Source: Desulfurobacterium sp. (lineage in GTDB: Bacteria > Aquificota > Aquificia > Desulfurobacteriales > Desulfurobacteriaceae). From it: a stretch of DNA of 48,685 bases. The notes under the pieces are model-generated. The model did no database searches and had not been told where the DNA came from. It saw nothing but the letters and a program-made list of their open reading frames with translations. The stretch spans positions 1 through 48,685 of the forward strand of contig JALSLT010000065.1 of assembly GCA_026988135.1 (NCBI GenBank). The letters run 5' to 3'. Below, piece after piece: positions 18,720 to 27,289 of the stretch; the first letter of the stretch is position 1; each line of letters starts with the position of its first letter. The position numbers and the translations under genes are program-made.

Positions 18720-19739
18720 TTAAAGTTTTCTGCCTTCTCTATTGAAAAAGAGCAGTTGTTCTCTATTACAGTAAAGAGAAATCTTTTCACCTATGGTGTG
18801 TTTCCCTTCAATGGATTTAACATTTATCAGGGTTTCATTTACTTTTACAGAATAGATGGTTTCACTTCCGTGATATTCGCAGAAAACGATTTCTCCATCA
18901 CCTATCTTTATTTCTCTTCTTTCAAAAGAGATGGATTCAGGTCTTACTCCTGCTTTTTCGGCATTTTCAGGTAGCTTTATGTTGGAGTTTTTTATAAGGT
19001 TGATGTTGAATATGTTCATCGGTGGAGTTCCTATAAATTCTGCTACATAGATGGTTTTTGGGTTTTCGTAGATGGTTTTAGGGTCGGCATGCTGTTCTAT
19101 TTTTCCGTTATTTATAAGAATAATCTCATCGGCCATACTCATCGCTTCAATCTGGTCGTGGGTTACATAGATCACTGTTAAATTGAGTTTTTCCTGAAGA
19201 GATTTAAGCTCTTTTCTCATAGAACTTCTGAGTTTTGCATCAAGGTTTGAAAGAGGTTCGTCCATAAGGCATATAAGCCTTTCAGATATTATCGCTCTTG
19301 CAAGGGCAACTCTTTGACGTTGTCCCCCTGAAAGTTCTGATGGTTTTCTACCAAGGAGATTATCTATTTTGAGCATCTTTGTAACTGTAGATAATTTTTT
19401 TTCAATCTCTTCTTTTTTAACTTTTCTAATTTTAAGTCCAAATACTATGTTTTCCCTTACATTCATATGGGGAAAAAGGGCGTAGGATTGAAAAACCATT
19501 GAGATATTTCTTTTTGATGCTTCTTCCTGTGTTACATCTTTCCCGTTTATGAAAATCTTTCCACCAGTGGGAAAATCAAGCCCTGCAATCAATCTTAAAA
19601 GGGTTGTTTTCCCCGAACCGGATGCTCCAAGAATTACAGTAAAAGTTCCTTTTCTTATTGAAAAATTGATTTTTTCAAGAACTTTATTTTTACCGAAGCT
19701 TTTATTTACATTTTTAAGAGTTATCATTGCTTCTGCCAT
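18720..19739 (-). CDS. ugpC: ABC transporter ATP-binding protein (UgpC/MalK type)
   Basis: GASGSGKTTLLRLIAGLDFPTGGKIFING, LSGGQRQRVALARAI, LMDEPLSNLDAKLR, FIGTPPMNIFN and C-terminal regulatory/TOBE-type domain. Confidence 0.88.
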   Translation of the reverse strand: MAEAMITLKNVNKSFGKNKVLEKINFSIRKGTFTVILGASGSGKTTLLRLIAGLDFPTGGKIFINGKDVTQEEASKRNISMVFQSYALFPHMNVRENIVFGLKIRKVKKEEIEKKLSTVTKMLKIDNLLGRKPSELSGGQRQRVALARAIISERLICLMDEPLSNLDAKLRSSMRKELKSLQEKLNLTVIYVTHDQIEAMSMADEIILINNGKIEQHADPKTIYENPKTIYVAEFIGTPPMNIFNINLIKNSNIKLPENAEKAGVRPESISFERREIKIGDGEIVFCEYHGSETIYSVKVNETLINVKSIEGKHTIGEKISLYCNREQLLFFNREGRKL

Positions 19740-19781
19740 TTTTGTATCCCCTGTATTGCTAAAGGAAAGATACCAGTAGTT

Positions 19782-19798
19782 CTGTTAGTTTTTTGTTA
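19782..19798. promoter_or_regulatory. Possible Pho-box-like direct repeat upstream of ugpC
   Basis: CTGTTA-GTTTT-TTGTTA, 11-bp periodic repeats; the minus strand reads TAACAA-N5-TAACAG. Compare E. coli CTGTCA-N5-CTGTCA. Confidence 0.3.
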
Positions 19799-19834
19799 AG
19801 TTTTTCGGGGTTACTTATTCTTGACGAATATCAC

Positions 19835-19862
19835 TTGCAAGTCTTTCTCAAAAAGATATAAT
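19835..19862 (+). promoter_or_regulatory. Putative sigma70-type promoter for the cytochrome c peroxidase gene
   Basis: TTGCAA (19835-19840), 16-nt spacer, TATAAT (19857-19862). Confidence 0.55.
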
Positions 19863-19907
19863 TAACAGTGTAAAGAATACCCCCCAAACTTTTGAAGGAG
19901 GAAAGGG

Positions 19908-21101
19908 ATGAAAAAGTTATTATTATCTGTAACTGCCATGCTGGCTATCTCTGCATCAGCAAAGGCGGGAGTATGGGAAACAACATGTTCAAACTGTCAC
20001 GGAAGGGTTGCACCTTCAAAAACACAGATTCTTGAAAAATTTGCAACACCTGAAGACCTTGTGAAAAGGGCAAGAGAGCTTGTGAGTACCGGTGTTATGC
20101 CGAAAGGACTTCAGTTTGGGCTTGCGGCTAAAGAGCTTTATGGAAGAATGCCAAAAATGAAAGGTGTTCACATGCCACCTAAAACCGATAAATACACAAG
20201 GTTCTTTGAAGTTCTTCCCTCTACACCGCCAATTCCGGCTGACAATCCTATGACCGTTGCCAAGGTTAAGCTTGGAAAGATGCTCTATTTTGACCCAAGG
20301 CTTTCAAGGAGCAACCTTATCTCATGTAACACGTGCCACAACCTTTCAATAGGTGGTGATGACAACCAGAAAACCTCCATTGGTGACAAGTGGCAGAAAG
20401 GTCCAAGAAATGCTCCTACAGTGTTTAATTCTGCTTTCTTAAAAGTTCAGTTTTGGGATGGAAGGGCCGCTACACTTGAGGAACAGGCGAAAGGTCCTCT
20501 TACAGCTCATGTTGAGATGAATGCTACTCCTGAAATGGTTGTGAAAAAATTAAAAGCTATCCCTGCATACAGAGAGATGTTTAAGAAGGCTTTCCCCGGA
20601 GAAGTTAATCCGATAACTTTTGACAACGTTGCGAAAGCTATAGCTGTTTATGAAATGACTTTGATAACACCAAACTCTCCGTTTGACAGATATCTTTCGG
20701 GAGACAATAAAGCTTTAACAAGGGTGCAGGTTGAAGGAATGAAGTTGTTTGTTGATAAAGGTTGTGTGTCTTGCCATAGGGGATCAATCCTTTCTGATGG
20801 ATTATTTCATAAATTTAAAACAAACGATGATAAGGGAAGATATAAAGTTACCAAAAATAAAGCTGATATGTATAAGTTCAGAACTGCTCAGCTTAGAATG
20901 ATTTCTCAAACAGCGCCTTATTTTCACGATGGGTCTGTCAAAACTCTCGAAGCAGCTATTGACGTAATGGCCAAGAAGATGCTTAACGTTAAGCTTACAA
21001 AAAGTGAAACTTACAGAATCAGGAAATTCCTTGATTCCCTTACCGGACAAGTTCCGATGGAAGCGGTTGTTCTTCCTGTTCTTGATGATTCAAGTAGATA
21101 A
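19908..21101 (+). CDS. Tri-heme cytochrome c peroxidase (CcpA/MauG family with extra N-terminal heme motif)
   Basis: Signal peptide MKKLLLSVTAMLAISASAKA; three heme c motifs CSNCH, CNTCH, CVSCH; LYFDPRLSRSNLISCNTCHNLSIGGDD and RNAPTVFNSAF typical of di-heme peroxidases. Confidence 0.9.
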   Translation: MKKLLLSVTAMLAISASAKAGVWETTCSNCHGRVAPSKTQILEKFATPEDLVKRARELVSTGVMPKGLQFGLAAKELYGRMPKMKGVHMPPKTDKYTRFFEVLPSTPPIPADNPMTVAKVKLGKMLYFDPRLSRSNLISCNTCHNLSIGGDDNQKTSIGDKWQKGPRNAPTVFNSAFLKVQFWDGRAATLEEQAKGPLTAHVEMNATPEMVVKKLKAIPAYREMFKKAFPGEVNPITFDNVAKAIAVYEMTLITPNSPFDRYLSGDNKALTRVQVEGMKLFVDKGCVSCHRGSILSDGLFHKFKTNDDKGRYKVTKNKADMYKFRTAQLRMISQTAPYFHDGSVKTLEAAIDVMAKKMLNVKLTKSETYRIRKFLDSLTGQVPMEAVVLPVLDDSSR

Positions 21102-21128
21102 ATTATCAACTTGGACTTTTAAAAGCAT

Positions 21129-21159
21129 GGGGAGCCACGTGCTCCCCTTTTCTTTTTCT
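21129..21159 (+). terminator. Rho-independent terminator after the cytochrome c peroxidase gene
   Basis: GGGGAGC-CACGT-GCTCCCC stem-loop followed by TTTTCTTTTTC. Confidence 0.85.
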
Positions 21160-21206
21160 GGTAAAATTACTCTGGTGTGAATTTTCGTTCACTAGGAGAA
21201 GTTTTT

Positions 21207-22379
21207 ATGAGAAGATGGATGCTTGTTTTTGTTGGTTTTCTTTTTCTTTTTTCCTGTCAGTATTTTGAGAAAGAGGAAAAAACGATTTATGTAAGCGGAA
21301 GGATTGAGAGTGAAGAGATAGATATAGGGACTAAACTGCCCGGAAGGCTAAAAGAGATTCTCGTTAATGAAGGAGATAGCGTCAAAGAAGGTCAGATTAT
21401 TGCTGTTTTTGAAGCTAAAGATGTTGATGCAAAGCTTAAACAGGCAGAGACCGGCATAAAAGTTGCAAGGTCAGTTGCTTTTGCAAAGGAGAAGGAGATT
21501 GCTATCTATTCTGCAAAAGTGAAAGCCTTTGAGAACAGAAAGGAAGCTTTTAAAAAAGATATAGATGAACAGATAAAAATAGCTAAGAAGAAAAAAGTAC
21601 TTGCTGAAAATGACGTTGTTCTTGCAAAGAAAGCTTATGATAAAGCAAAATCTGTTTTTGAAAAAGCGAAGTCTGACTTTGAAAGGTTTAAAGTTTTATA
21701 TGAAAAGAAAATTATTTCCCGGGCAGATTTTGATAAAGTGAAAACCGCTTTTGAAGTGGCAAGAGCTGACCTTGAAAGTGCAAAGGAAAATCTCAAAAAG
21801 GCTGAAACGGCGGTAAAGATTGCTGAATCCGGAGTTAAGATTGCTTTAAGCAAAGGGAAAGAGATTGATGCTCTGAACAATGAGATAGACTCTCTTAAAG
21901 GGATTGTTGAAGCAAAAAAGAGAGAATACCAATCATTTCTTGAAAGGGTAAAGCAGGCTGAAGCGGTTTATGATGAGGTAAAAGCAAACCTTGAGGAGAC
22001 AGTTATTAAATCTCCTGTTGATGGTGTTGTTACGGTTAAATATGTTAATGTGGGAGAGGTTGTTCCTGCAGGTTTTAGAATAGTTTCTGTTGTTAATTTG
22101 AATAATGTTTATCTTAAAGGTTATATTCCGGAGAAAAAGATAGGTCTTATAATGATAGGACAACCTGCCTATGTGGCTGTTGATGCCTATCCCGATAGAA
22201 AATTTTCTGCCCATGTGAGTTATATCTCTCAAAAGGCAGAGTTTACACCGAAAGAGGTGCAGACAAAAGAGGAAAGGGTAAAAGAGGTTTTTGCTGTAAA
22301 GCTTCAAATTAAAGAAAATTCCGATGGAATTTTAAAACCGGGAATGCCGGCAGATGGGTATATAGAGCTTTCAAAATGA
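21207..22379 (+). CDS. HlyD/YbhG-type membrane fusion (efflux adaptor) lipoprotein
   Basis: Lipobox-like LFLFSCQYFEKEEK; IYVSGRIESEEIDIGTKLPGRLKEILVNEGDSVKEGQIIAVFEAKD, long coiled coil, SPVDGVVTVKYVNVGEVVPAG. Confidence 0.9.
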   Translation: MRRWMLVFVGFLFLFSCQYFEKEEKTIYVSGRIESEEIDIGTKLPGRLKEILVNEGDSVKEGQIIAVFEAKDVDAKLKQAETGIKVARSVAFAKEKEIAIYSAKVKAFENRKEAFKKDIDEQIKIAKKKKVLAENDVVLAKKAYDKAKSVFEKAKSDFERFKVLYEKKIISRADFDKVKTAFEVARADLESAKENLKKAETAVKIAESGVKIALSKGKEIDALNNEIDSLKGIVEAKKREYQSFLERVKQAEAVYDEVKANLEETVIKSPVDGVVTVKYVNVGEVVPAGFRIVSVVNLNNVYLKGYIPEKKIGLIMIGQPAYVAVDAYPDRKFSAHVSYISQKAEFTPKEVQTKEERVKEVFAVKLQIKENSDGILKPGMPADGYIELSK

Positions 22380-24217
22380 AAGTTGTTTCAGTAGAAAACC
22401 TTAAAAAAACTTACAATCGGGGTAAAGTGGTTGCAGTTGATGGTATCTCTTTTTCTGTTGATAGAGAGGAGATATACATTTTTGTAGGTCCCGATGGTGC
22501 CGGGAAATCTTCAACGTTAAAAGTTGTGGCAGGCGTTTTGTGCTATGATGATGGAAAGGTTAAGCTTTTTGGTCAGGATATAAGAAGCGATAGGGTTGTT
22601 GAAAAACTGAAGGATAAAATAGCTTTTATGCCTCAGGGACTTGGTTTAAACCTTTACCACACCCTTTCCATTGAGGAAAATATCAACTTTTTTGCTGACC
22701 TTCATGATGTTCCTTATGATGTTAGAGAAAGGAGAAAAAAGCTCCTTCTTGAAGCAACAGGGCTTTTGCCCTTTAAAGACAGAGATGCCGGTAAACTTTC
22801 CGGTGGTATGATGCAAAAGCTGGGTATCTGCTGCAGTTTAATCCACACACCTGAACTTATAATTCTTGATGAGCCAACTACGGGCGTTGACCCTGTTTCA
22901 AGGCGGGAGTTGTGGAAGCTGATATACAGGTTTGTCAAAGAGGAGGGAATTACAGCCCTTATTTCTACCTCTTACCTTGATGAGGCTGAAAGAAGTACTA
23001 CTCTTTCAATAATGAAATCCGGAAAACTTATCGTTACGTCGTCGCCAGAATTTCTCCTTGAAAAAAAGATAGATGTTTACGAGGCTGAAGGTGAAGATGT
23101 TGAGAAGGCTTACGATATTGCGTGGGGATGTTTTAAAATTCCAAGACTTAAAGGAAAGGTTTTAAGATTTGTTGCTGATGATATTTCTCCTGTTAGCAAT
23201 CTTTCTCTTTCTGTAAAAAAAGTTGAACCTTCTGTTGAAGATGTTTTTCTTTTAAATACAGGGCTAAAGAGAGTAAAACTTGAGCCTTTCTTTAAGATTA
23301 GCTTCGATATTCCTGATGAAGCGATAGTTGCTAAAAATGTTGTGAAAAATTTTGGCAATTTTACAGCTGTTGATAATGTTTCTTTTACTGTGAAAAAGGG
23401 AGAGATATTTGGGCTTCTTGGTCCAAACGGTGCAGGAAAAACAACTCTGATAAAGATGATGACAGGGCTTTACAATCCGACTTCTGGCGAATGTTTTATA
23501 GCAGGTTTTAAAGGTGAAAAGATAAAGCAGGTTATAGGTTATATGTCTCAGAAATTTTCCCTTTATTCAGATTTAACTGTTTATGAGAACATGGTTTTAT
23601 GGGGTAAGATATACAACGTTCACGGTGCCATTTTAAAAAGTAGAATAAAGGAAGCTTTAAGAATGGTTGACCTTGAGAAGTACAGAAACTCAGTAGTTGA
23701 ATCTCTTCCCCTTGGAATAAAACAGCGGCTTGCATTGATGTGTGCTGTTATTCACGGTCCCGCTGTTCTTTTTCTTGATGAGCCGACATCTGGTGTTGAT
23801 CCTGCAGAAAGAGACGCTTTCTGGCAGATAATCAGATTTCTTGCAAGAGAGATAAGTGTAACGGTTATAGTAACAACCCACTATATGGATGAAGCGGAAT
23901 ATTGCGACAGAATTTTGCTTATGAATAGGGGAAGAACGATAGCTTTTGGTACTCCTTCATCTCTTAAATCGGAAACGTTAAAAAAGATAGGCATGATATA
24001 TGAGGTGAAAACCGAAAATCCGTTTAGTGATGTTGATAAGCTAACCAAAAAAGGGTTTAATGCCGTGCTTTACGGTAGAAAGATACGAATCTACTCGAAG
24101 GGTATATTGTCACCTTCGGAGATAGAAAAGATTGGCGTTAAAGTTTTTTCTTTTAAAGAAGGTGACGTGTCAATGGAAGATGTTTTTGTTTTTGCGGTGG
24201 GGAGCGATGAATTTTAA
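22376..24217 (+). CDS. Tandem ABC ATPase (YbhF-like, two nucleotide-binding domains)
   Basis: Two Walker A motifs (GPDGAGKSSTLK; GPNGAGKTTLIK) and two Walker B motifs (LIILDEPTTGVDP; VLFLDEPTSGVDP). Confidence 0.92.
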   Translation: MKVVSVENLKKTYNRGKVVAVDGISFSVDREEIYIFVGPDGAGKSSTLKVVAGVLCYDDGKVKLFGQDIRSDRVVEKLKDKIAFMPQGLGLNLYHTLSIEENINFFADLHDVPYDVRERRKKLLLEATGLLPFKDRDAGKLSGGMMQKLGICCSLIHTPELIILDEPTTGVDPVSRRELWKLIYRFVKEEGITALISTSYLDEAERSTTLSIMKSGKLIVTSSPEFLLEKKIDVYEAEGEDVEKAYDIAWGCFKIPRLKGKVLRFVADDISPVSNLSLSVKKVEPSVEDVFLLNTGLKRVKLEPFFKISFDIPDEAIVAKNVVKNFGNFTAVDNVSFTVKKGEIFGLLGPNGAGKTTLIKMMTGLYNPTSGECFIAGFKGEKIKQVIGYMSQKFSLYSDLTVYENMVLWGKIYNVHGAILKSRIKEALRMVDLEKYRNSVVESLPLGIKQRLALMCAVIHGPAVLFLDEPTSGVDPAERDAFWQIIRFLAREISVTVIVTTHYMDEAEYCDRILLMNRGRTIAFGTPSSLKSETLKKIGMIYEVKTENPFSDVDKLTKKGFNAVLYGRKIRIYSKGILSPSEIEKIGVKVFSFKEGDVSMEDVFVFAVGSDEF

Positions 24218-25325
24218 AAAGGTTAAAACAATAGTGATTAAAGAGTTTAAAGAGATGCTAAAAGATAAAATAGGTGCACTTGTTATATTTCTTGTTCCCA
24301 TCTCTACAATGCTTATTTTTGGTTACGGTATGAGGCTTGATGTTGATAAGATTCCTTTTGTTATTGTTGACAGAGATCATTCCACTTTAAGTAGAGAGCT
24401 TGTTTATAAACTTTCTGCTACAAAGGAGTATTTTAAATTTGTCGGGGAGGTTCCTTCTGAAAAAGTGATAGATAGGATGATTTTGAAGGATAAAGCCCGA
24501 TTTGGTGTTGTTATTCCTGAAAATTTTGAAAGAGATATAAAGAGCGGAAAAAACAGAAAAATACTTGTTTTGATTGACGGAACATTTCCCTATAGGGGAG
24601 AGATGGCAAAAAGCTATGTGGTGGCTGTTGTTAATCAGCTTAACCTTGAAAGGCTTGAAAAGTTTCATAAAGGTAGTGTTCCTGTTGAGCTTAAAACAAG
24701 ATACTGGTTTAATGAGAGTTTGAAACAGGAATATTTGATGGCGGCAGGAACTATGGCAGTTGTTCTTTTTATGTCACCGGCTATTGTTGCTTCTCTACTG
24801 ATTGCAAAAGAGAGGGAAAGAGGGTCTATATACAACATCTATACCTCATCAATTACAGCTATGGACTATCTTTCAGGAAAGCTTCTTTACACATTTTTTA
24901 TCTCATGTATCAACTTTTTGATAATTTTCTTTCTTGCTCTTTATCTTTTTAAGGTCCCTTTTAAAGGAGATCTTGCCGTTTTTGTATTTTCATCGTTTCT
25001 CTTTATACTTGTCTCTGCTGCGTTTGGACTTTTTCTTTCAACATTTCTTAAAACGCAGGTTTCAGCTTTTGTTGGTTCTATAATTCTTACAATTGTTCCT
25101 TCGATTCTTTATTCAGGATATATGACTCCCATAAGTGCAATGAACAGGAGTGGGCTTTTAATGGCTCATATGATTCCAACATTTTATTATATGAAGATTT
25201 TGAAAGGGTGCTTTTTTAAAAATACAGGTTTTGTTGTTCTTTTACCATACATTAGTGCTCTTACAGGGTTCTTTTTACTGTTTTTCGGACTTAATGTGAA
25301 ATTTTTTAAAAAGAGAGAAAAATGA
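24207..25325 (+). CDS. ABC-2 type permease (YbhS/YbhR-like)
   Basis: MNFKKVKTIVIKEFKEMLKDKIGALVIFLVPISTMLIFGYGM...; AKERERGSIYNIYTSSI; ATG 24207 overlaps the end of the preceding ATPase gene. Confidence 0.88.
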   Translation: MNFKKVKTIVIKEFKEMLKDKIGALVIFLVPISTMLIFGYGMRLDVDKIPFVIVDRDHSTLSRELVYKLSATKEYFKFVGEVPSEKVIDRMILKDKARFGVVIPENFERDIKSGKNRKILVLIDGTFPYRGEMAKSYVVAVVNQLNLERLEKFHKGSVPVELKTRYWFNESLKQEYLMAAGTMAVVLFMSPAIVASLLIAKERERGSIYNIYTSSITAMDYLSGKLLYTFFISCINFLIIFFLALYLFKVPFKGDLAVFVFSSFLFILVSAAFGLFLSTFLKTQVSAFVGSIILTIVPSILYSGYMTPISAMNRSGLLMAHMIPTFYYMKILKGCFFKNTGFVVLLPYISALTGFFLLFFGLNVKFFKKREK

Positions 25326-26428
25326 GAGATTTTTTTGAGCGGTTTAAAATTCTTGTGTGGAAAGAGCTTATTCAATTTGTAAGAAGTAAGGGTTTGCTTA
25401 TTTTTGCGATTTATGCGTTTACCCTTGATATATATTTTGCTGCTACAGGTATATCTTTGACTCTTAAAAACGCGAAGTTTTATGTTCAGGATATGGATAT
25501 GACCTCCGTTTCAAGAGAGTATGCCTATAAGTTTCAAAAGCCCTATTTCAATTTTCAGGGGTATATACTTGATGATAAACAGATAGAGAAGCTACTCATT
25601 GATGATAAAGCAATAGCGGTTCTTCGTATTCCCGACGGTTTTGAGAGAGACTTTAAGCATGGAGAGGGTGAATTAGGAATGATAATTAACGGGGCGGAGA
25701 TAGTTTCCAGTTATCTATTTTCAGCCTACGCCGCACAGATAACCTATAACTTTATAATGGAGCATTTTCCGATAAAGGGGATAGGGTTGATAGAGCCCGA
25801 GAGGAGGCTCTATTTTAATCAAAATGCTTCAAGTAAAGATTTTATGGGAATTTCAGAACTTTTGACAATAGTAACTCTTTTTCTTCTTATTCTTCCTTCC
25901 TCTGCTATAATACGGGAGAAGGAGAGGGGGAATATTGAGATGCTTGTTGTTTCTCCTGTTCGCAACTATACCTTTATGCTTGCAAAGGTTGTTTCCATGT
26001 CTATTGTGATACTTCTGTGTACCGTTTTTTCAATTTTATTTATCTTAAAAGGAGTTTTAGGTATTCATGTCAAGGGGAATCTCCTTGAATTTTCCTTTTT
26101 TACATTAATATTTGTTTTTGCTGCATCAGGGCTTTCTATGTTTATTGCCGCCATTTCGAAAAATATGCTTCAAGTTTCTCAGCTTTCTATTCTTGTACTT
26201 GTTCCGATTCTATACCTTTCTGGTTCCTGGACACCGATAGAGGCGATGCCGAAACTTTTACAGTATCTCTCCTATCTTTCCCCTTTGAAATACTACATAG
26301 ATGGGGCTTTCGGGATTTTAATAAAGGGACTTTCTTTGAAATATATATGGAAAGATTTTTTAGGCCTTCTGGTTCTCGGTTTTGCCGTATTTTCAGCGGG
26401 TAGTTATTTTCTCTCCCGTCGGGTATAA
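25322..26428 (+). CDS. ABC-2 type permease (YbhR-like)
   Basis: FKILVWKELIQFVRSKGLLIFAIYAFTLDIYFAATG; REKERGNIEMLVVSPV; overlaps the previous permease gene. Confidence 0.88.
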   Translation: MRDFFERFKILVWKELIQFVRSKGLLIFAIYAFTLDIYFAATGISLTLKNAKFYVQDMDMTSVSREYAYKFQKPYFNFQGYILDDKQIEKLLIDDKAIAVLRIPDGFERDFKHGEGELGMIINGAEIVSSYLFSAYAAQITYNFIMEHFPIKGIGLIEPERRLYFNQNASSKDFMGISELLTIVTLFLLILPSSAIIREKERGNIEMLVVSPVRNYTFMLAKVVSMSIVILLCTVFSILFILKGVLGIHVKGNLLEFSFFTLIFVFAASGLSMFIAAISKNMLQVSQLSILVLVPILYLSGSWTPIEAMPKLLQYLSYLSPLKYYIDGAFGILIKGLSLKYIWKDFLGLLVLGFAVFSAGSYFLSRRV

Positions 26429-26561
26429 CGACTTCTTTTTGATTTCTTTCCCCTATTTAATTATAAGATACTGTATGATATTTGTGTGGAGGTAGATACT
26501 TCTATATGGCTTATAATAGAGCTATTAGAGTAACGTGGAAAAGTTAGAGTTATGATAGAAT

Positions 26562-26589
26562 GGAGTTTGTGCAGTTTTGCCAACACTCC
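26562..26589 (+). other. Putative stem-loop in the orf153 leader
   Basis: GGAGT-TTG-(T)-GCA-GTTT-TGC-CAA-(C)-ACTCC: 11 base pairs with two single-nt bulges. Confidence 0.4.
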
Positions 26590-26650
26590 TGGTTTATCAT
26601 TTAAAAAATAGCCGGGAATTCTATTTCTCATAGCTAATTCGGAGGGAGAG

Positions 26651-27112
26651 ATGAGTATTGATGATATTCTTGATTTGACACCTGATAAGATTCTCCTTAT
26701 AGAAGACCATGAAGAAAGGTTGCAGGCAATTATGTTGATTCTTCTTATTAAAGCTTCTACGATAGAGAGAAATATATATGAGATTGAAAAGCTTGAGAAA
26801 GTTTTTTTAGAAACCATAGATGAGATAGATGATAACAAAGTAAAAGTAGAATCTATAAGAGGGTTTGCTTCCCTTGAGGGTGCCGATATTGATAGACTTA
26901 CAACTATTTTTTTAAAATCGGCAAGAAAAATAGAAGATCCTGTGGTGAGAGCATATGAGCTTTTTTGGTTTTTAAGAGATGCTCATAACGTTGCTCCTTG
27001 GCCTATTATTGCAGAGATAAAAAAGATACTGAAAGAGATAAATGACGTGGAAATTAAAAAAGAGTATGTTGAATTTGTAAATCAAGTAATAAGAAGTAAA
27101 TTTAAGAGGTGA
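26651..27112 (+). CDS. Hypothetical helical protein (153 aa)
   Basis: MSIDDILDLTPDKILLIEDHEERLQAIMLILLIKASTIERNIYEIEKLEKVF...; SD ggaggga at proper spacing; no recognisable family. Confidence 0.7.
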   Translation: MSIDDILDLTPDKILLIEDHEERLQAIMLILLIKASTIERNIYEIEKLEKVFLETIDEIDDNKVKVESIRGFASLEGADIDRLTTIFLKSARKIEDPVVRAYELFWFLRDAHNVAPWPIIAEIKKILKEINDVEIKKEYVEFVNQVIRSKFKR

Positions 27113-27205
27113 ATTTTCGAGTTTTCTGTTAGAGTTTTAACCGTTTCCCCGGATTTATTCTCCCTATAATTTATCGCGGCTTTTCTCGTATGGTTACTAT
27201 ATCTG

Positions 27206-27289
27206 TCTTATCTCCAGGACTGTTTGGAAAGCAGATAAGAATCGGCGAAATTCTTCGTGTTACGTTTTTAAAACGATAAGAGCGAAATT
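27206..27289. repeat. Inverted plus direct repeats upstream of usp-actP
   Basis: TCTTATCT (27206-27213) / AGATAAGA (27233-27240) inverted repeat; GATAAGA-N4-GCGAAATT (27234-27252) repeated directly as GATAAGA-GCGAAATT (27275-27289). Confidence 0.5.

Noticed and set aside
21129-21159. Palindromic CACGTG in the loop of the peroxidase terminator as a possible regulator site
   Set aside because: Sufficiently explained by the rho-independent terminator hairpin.
26461-26838. 125-aa minus-strand ORF over the orf153 leader
   Set aside because: Overlaps orf153 antisense, no SD or family resemblance; treated as chance.
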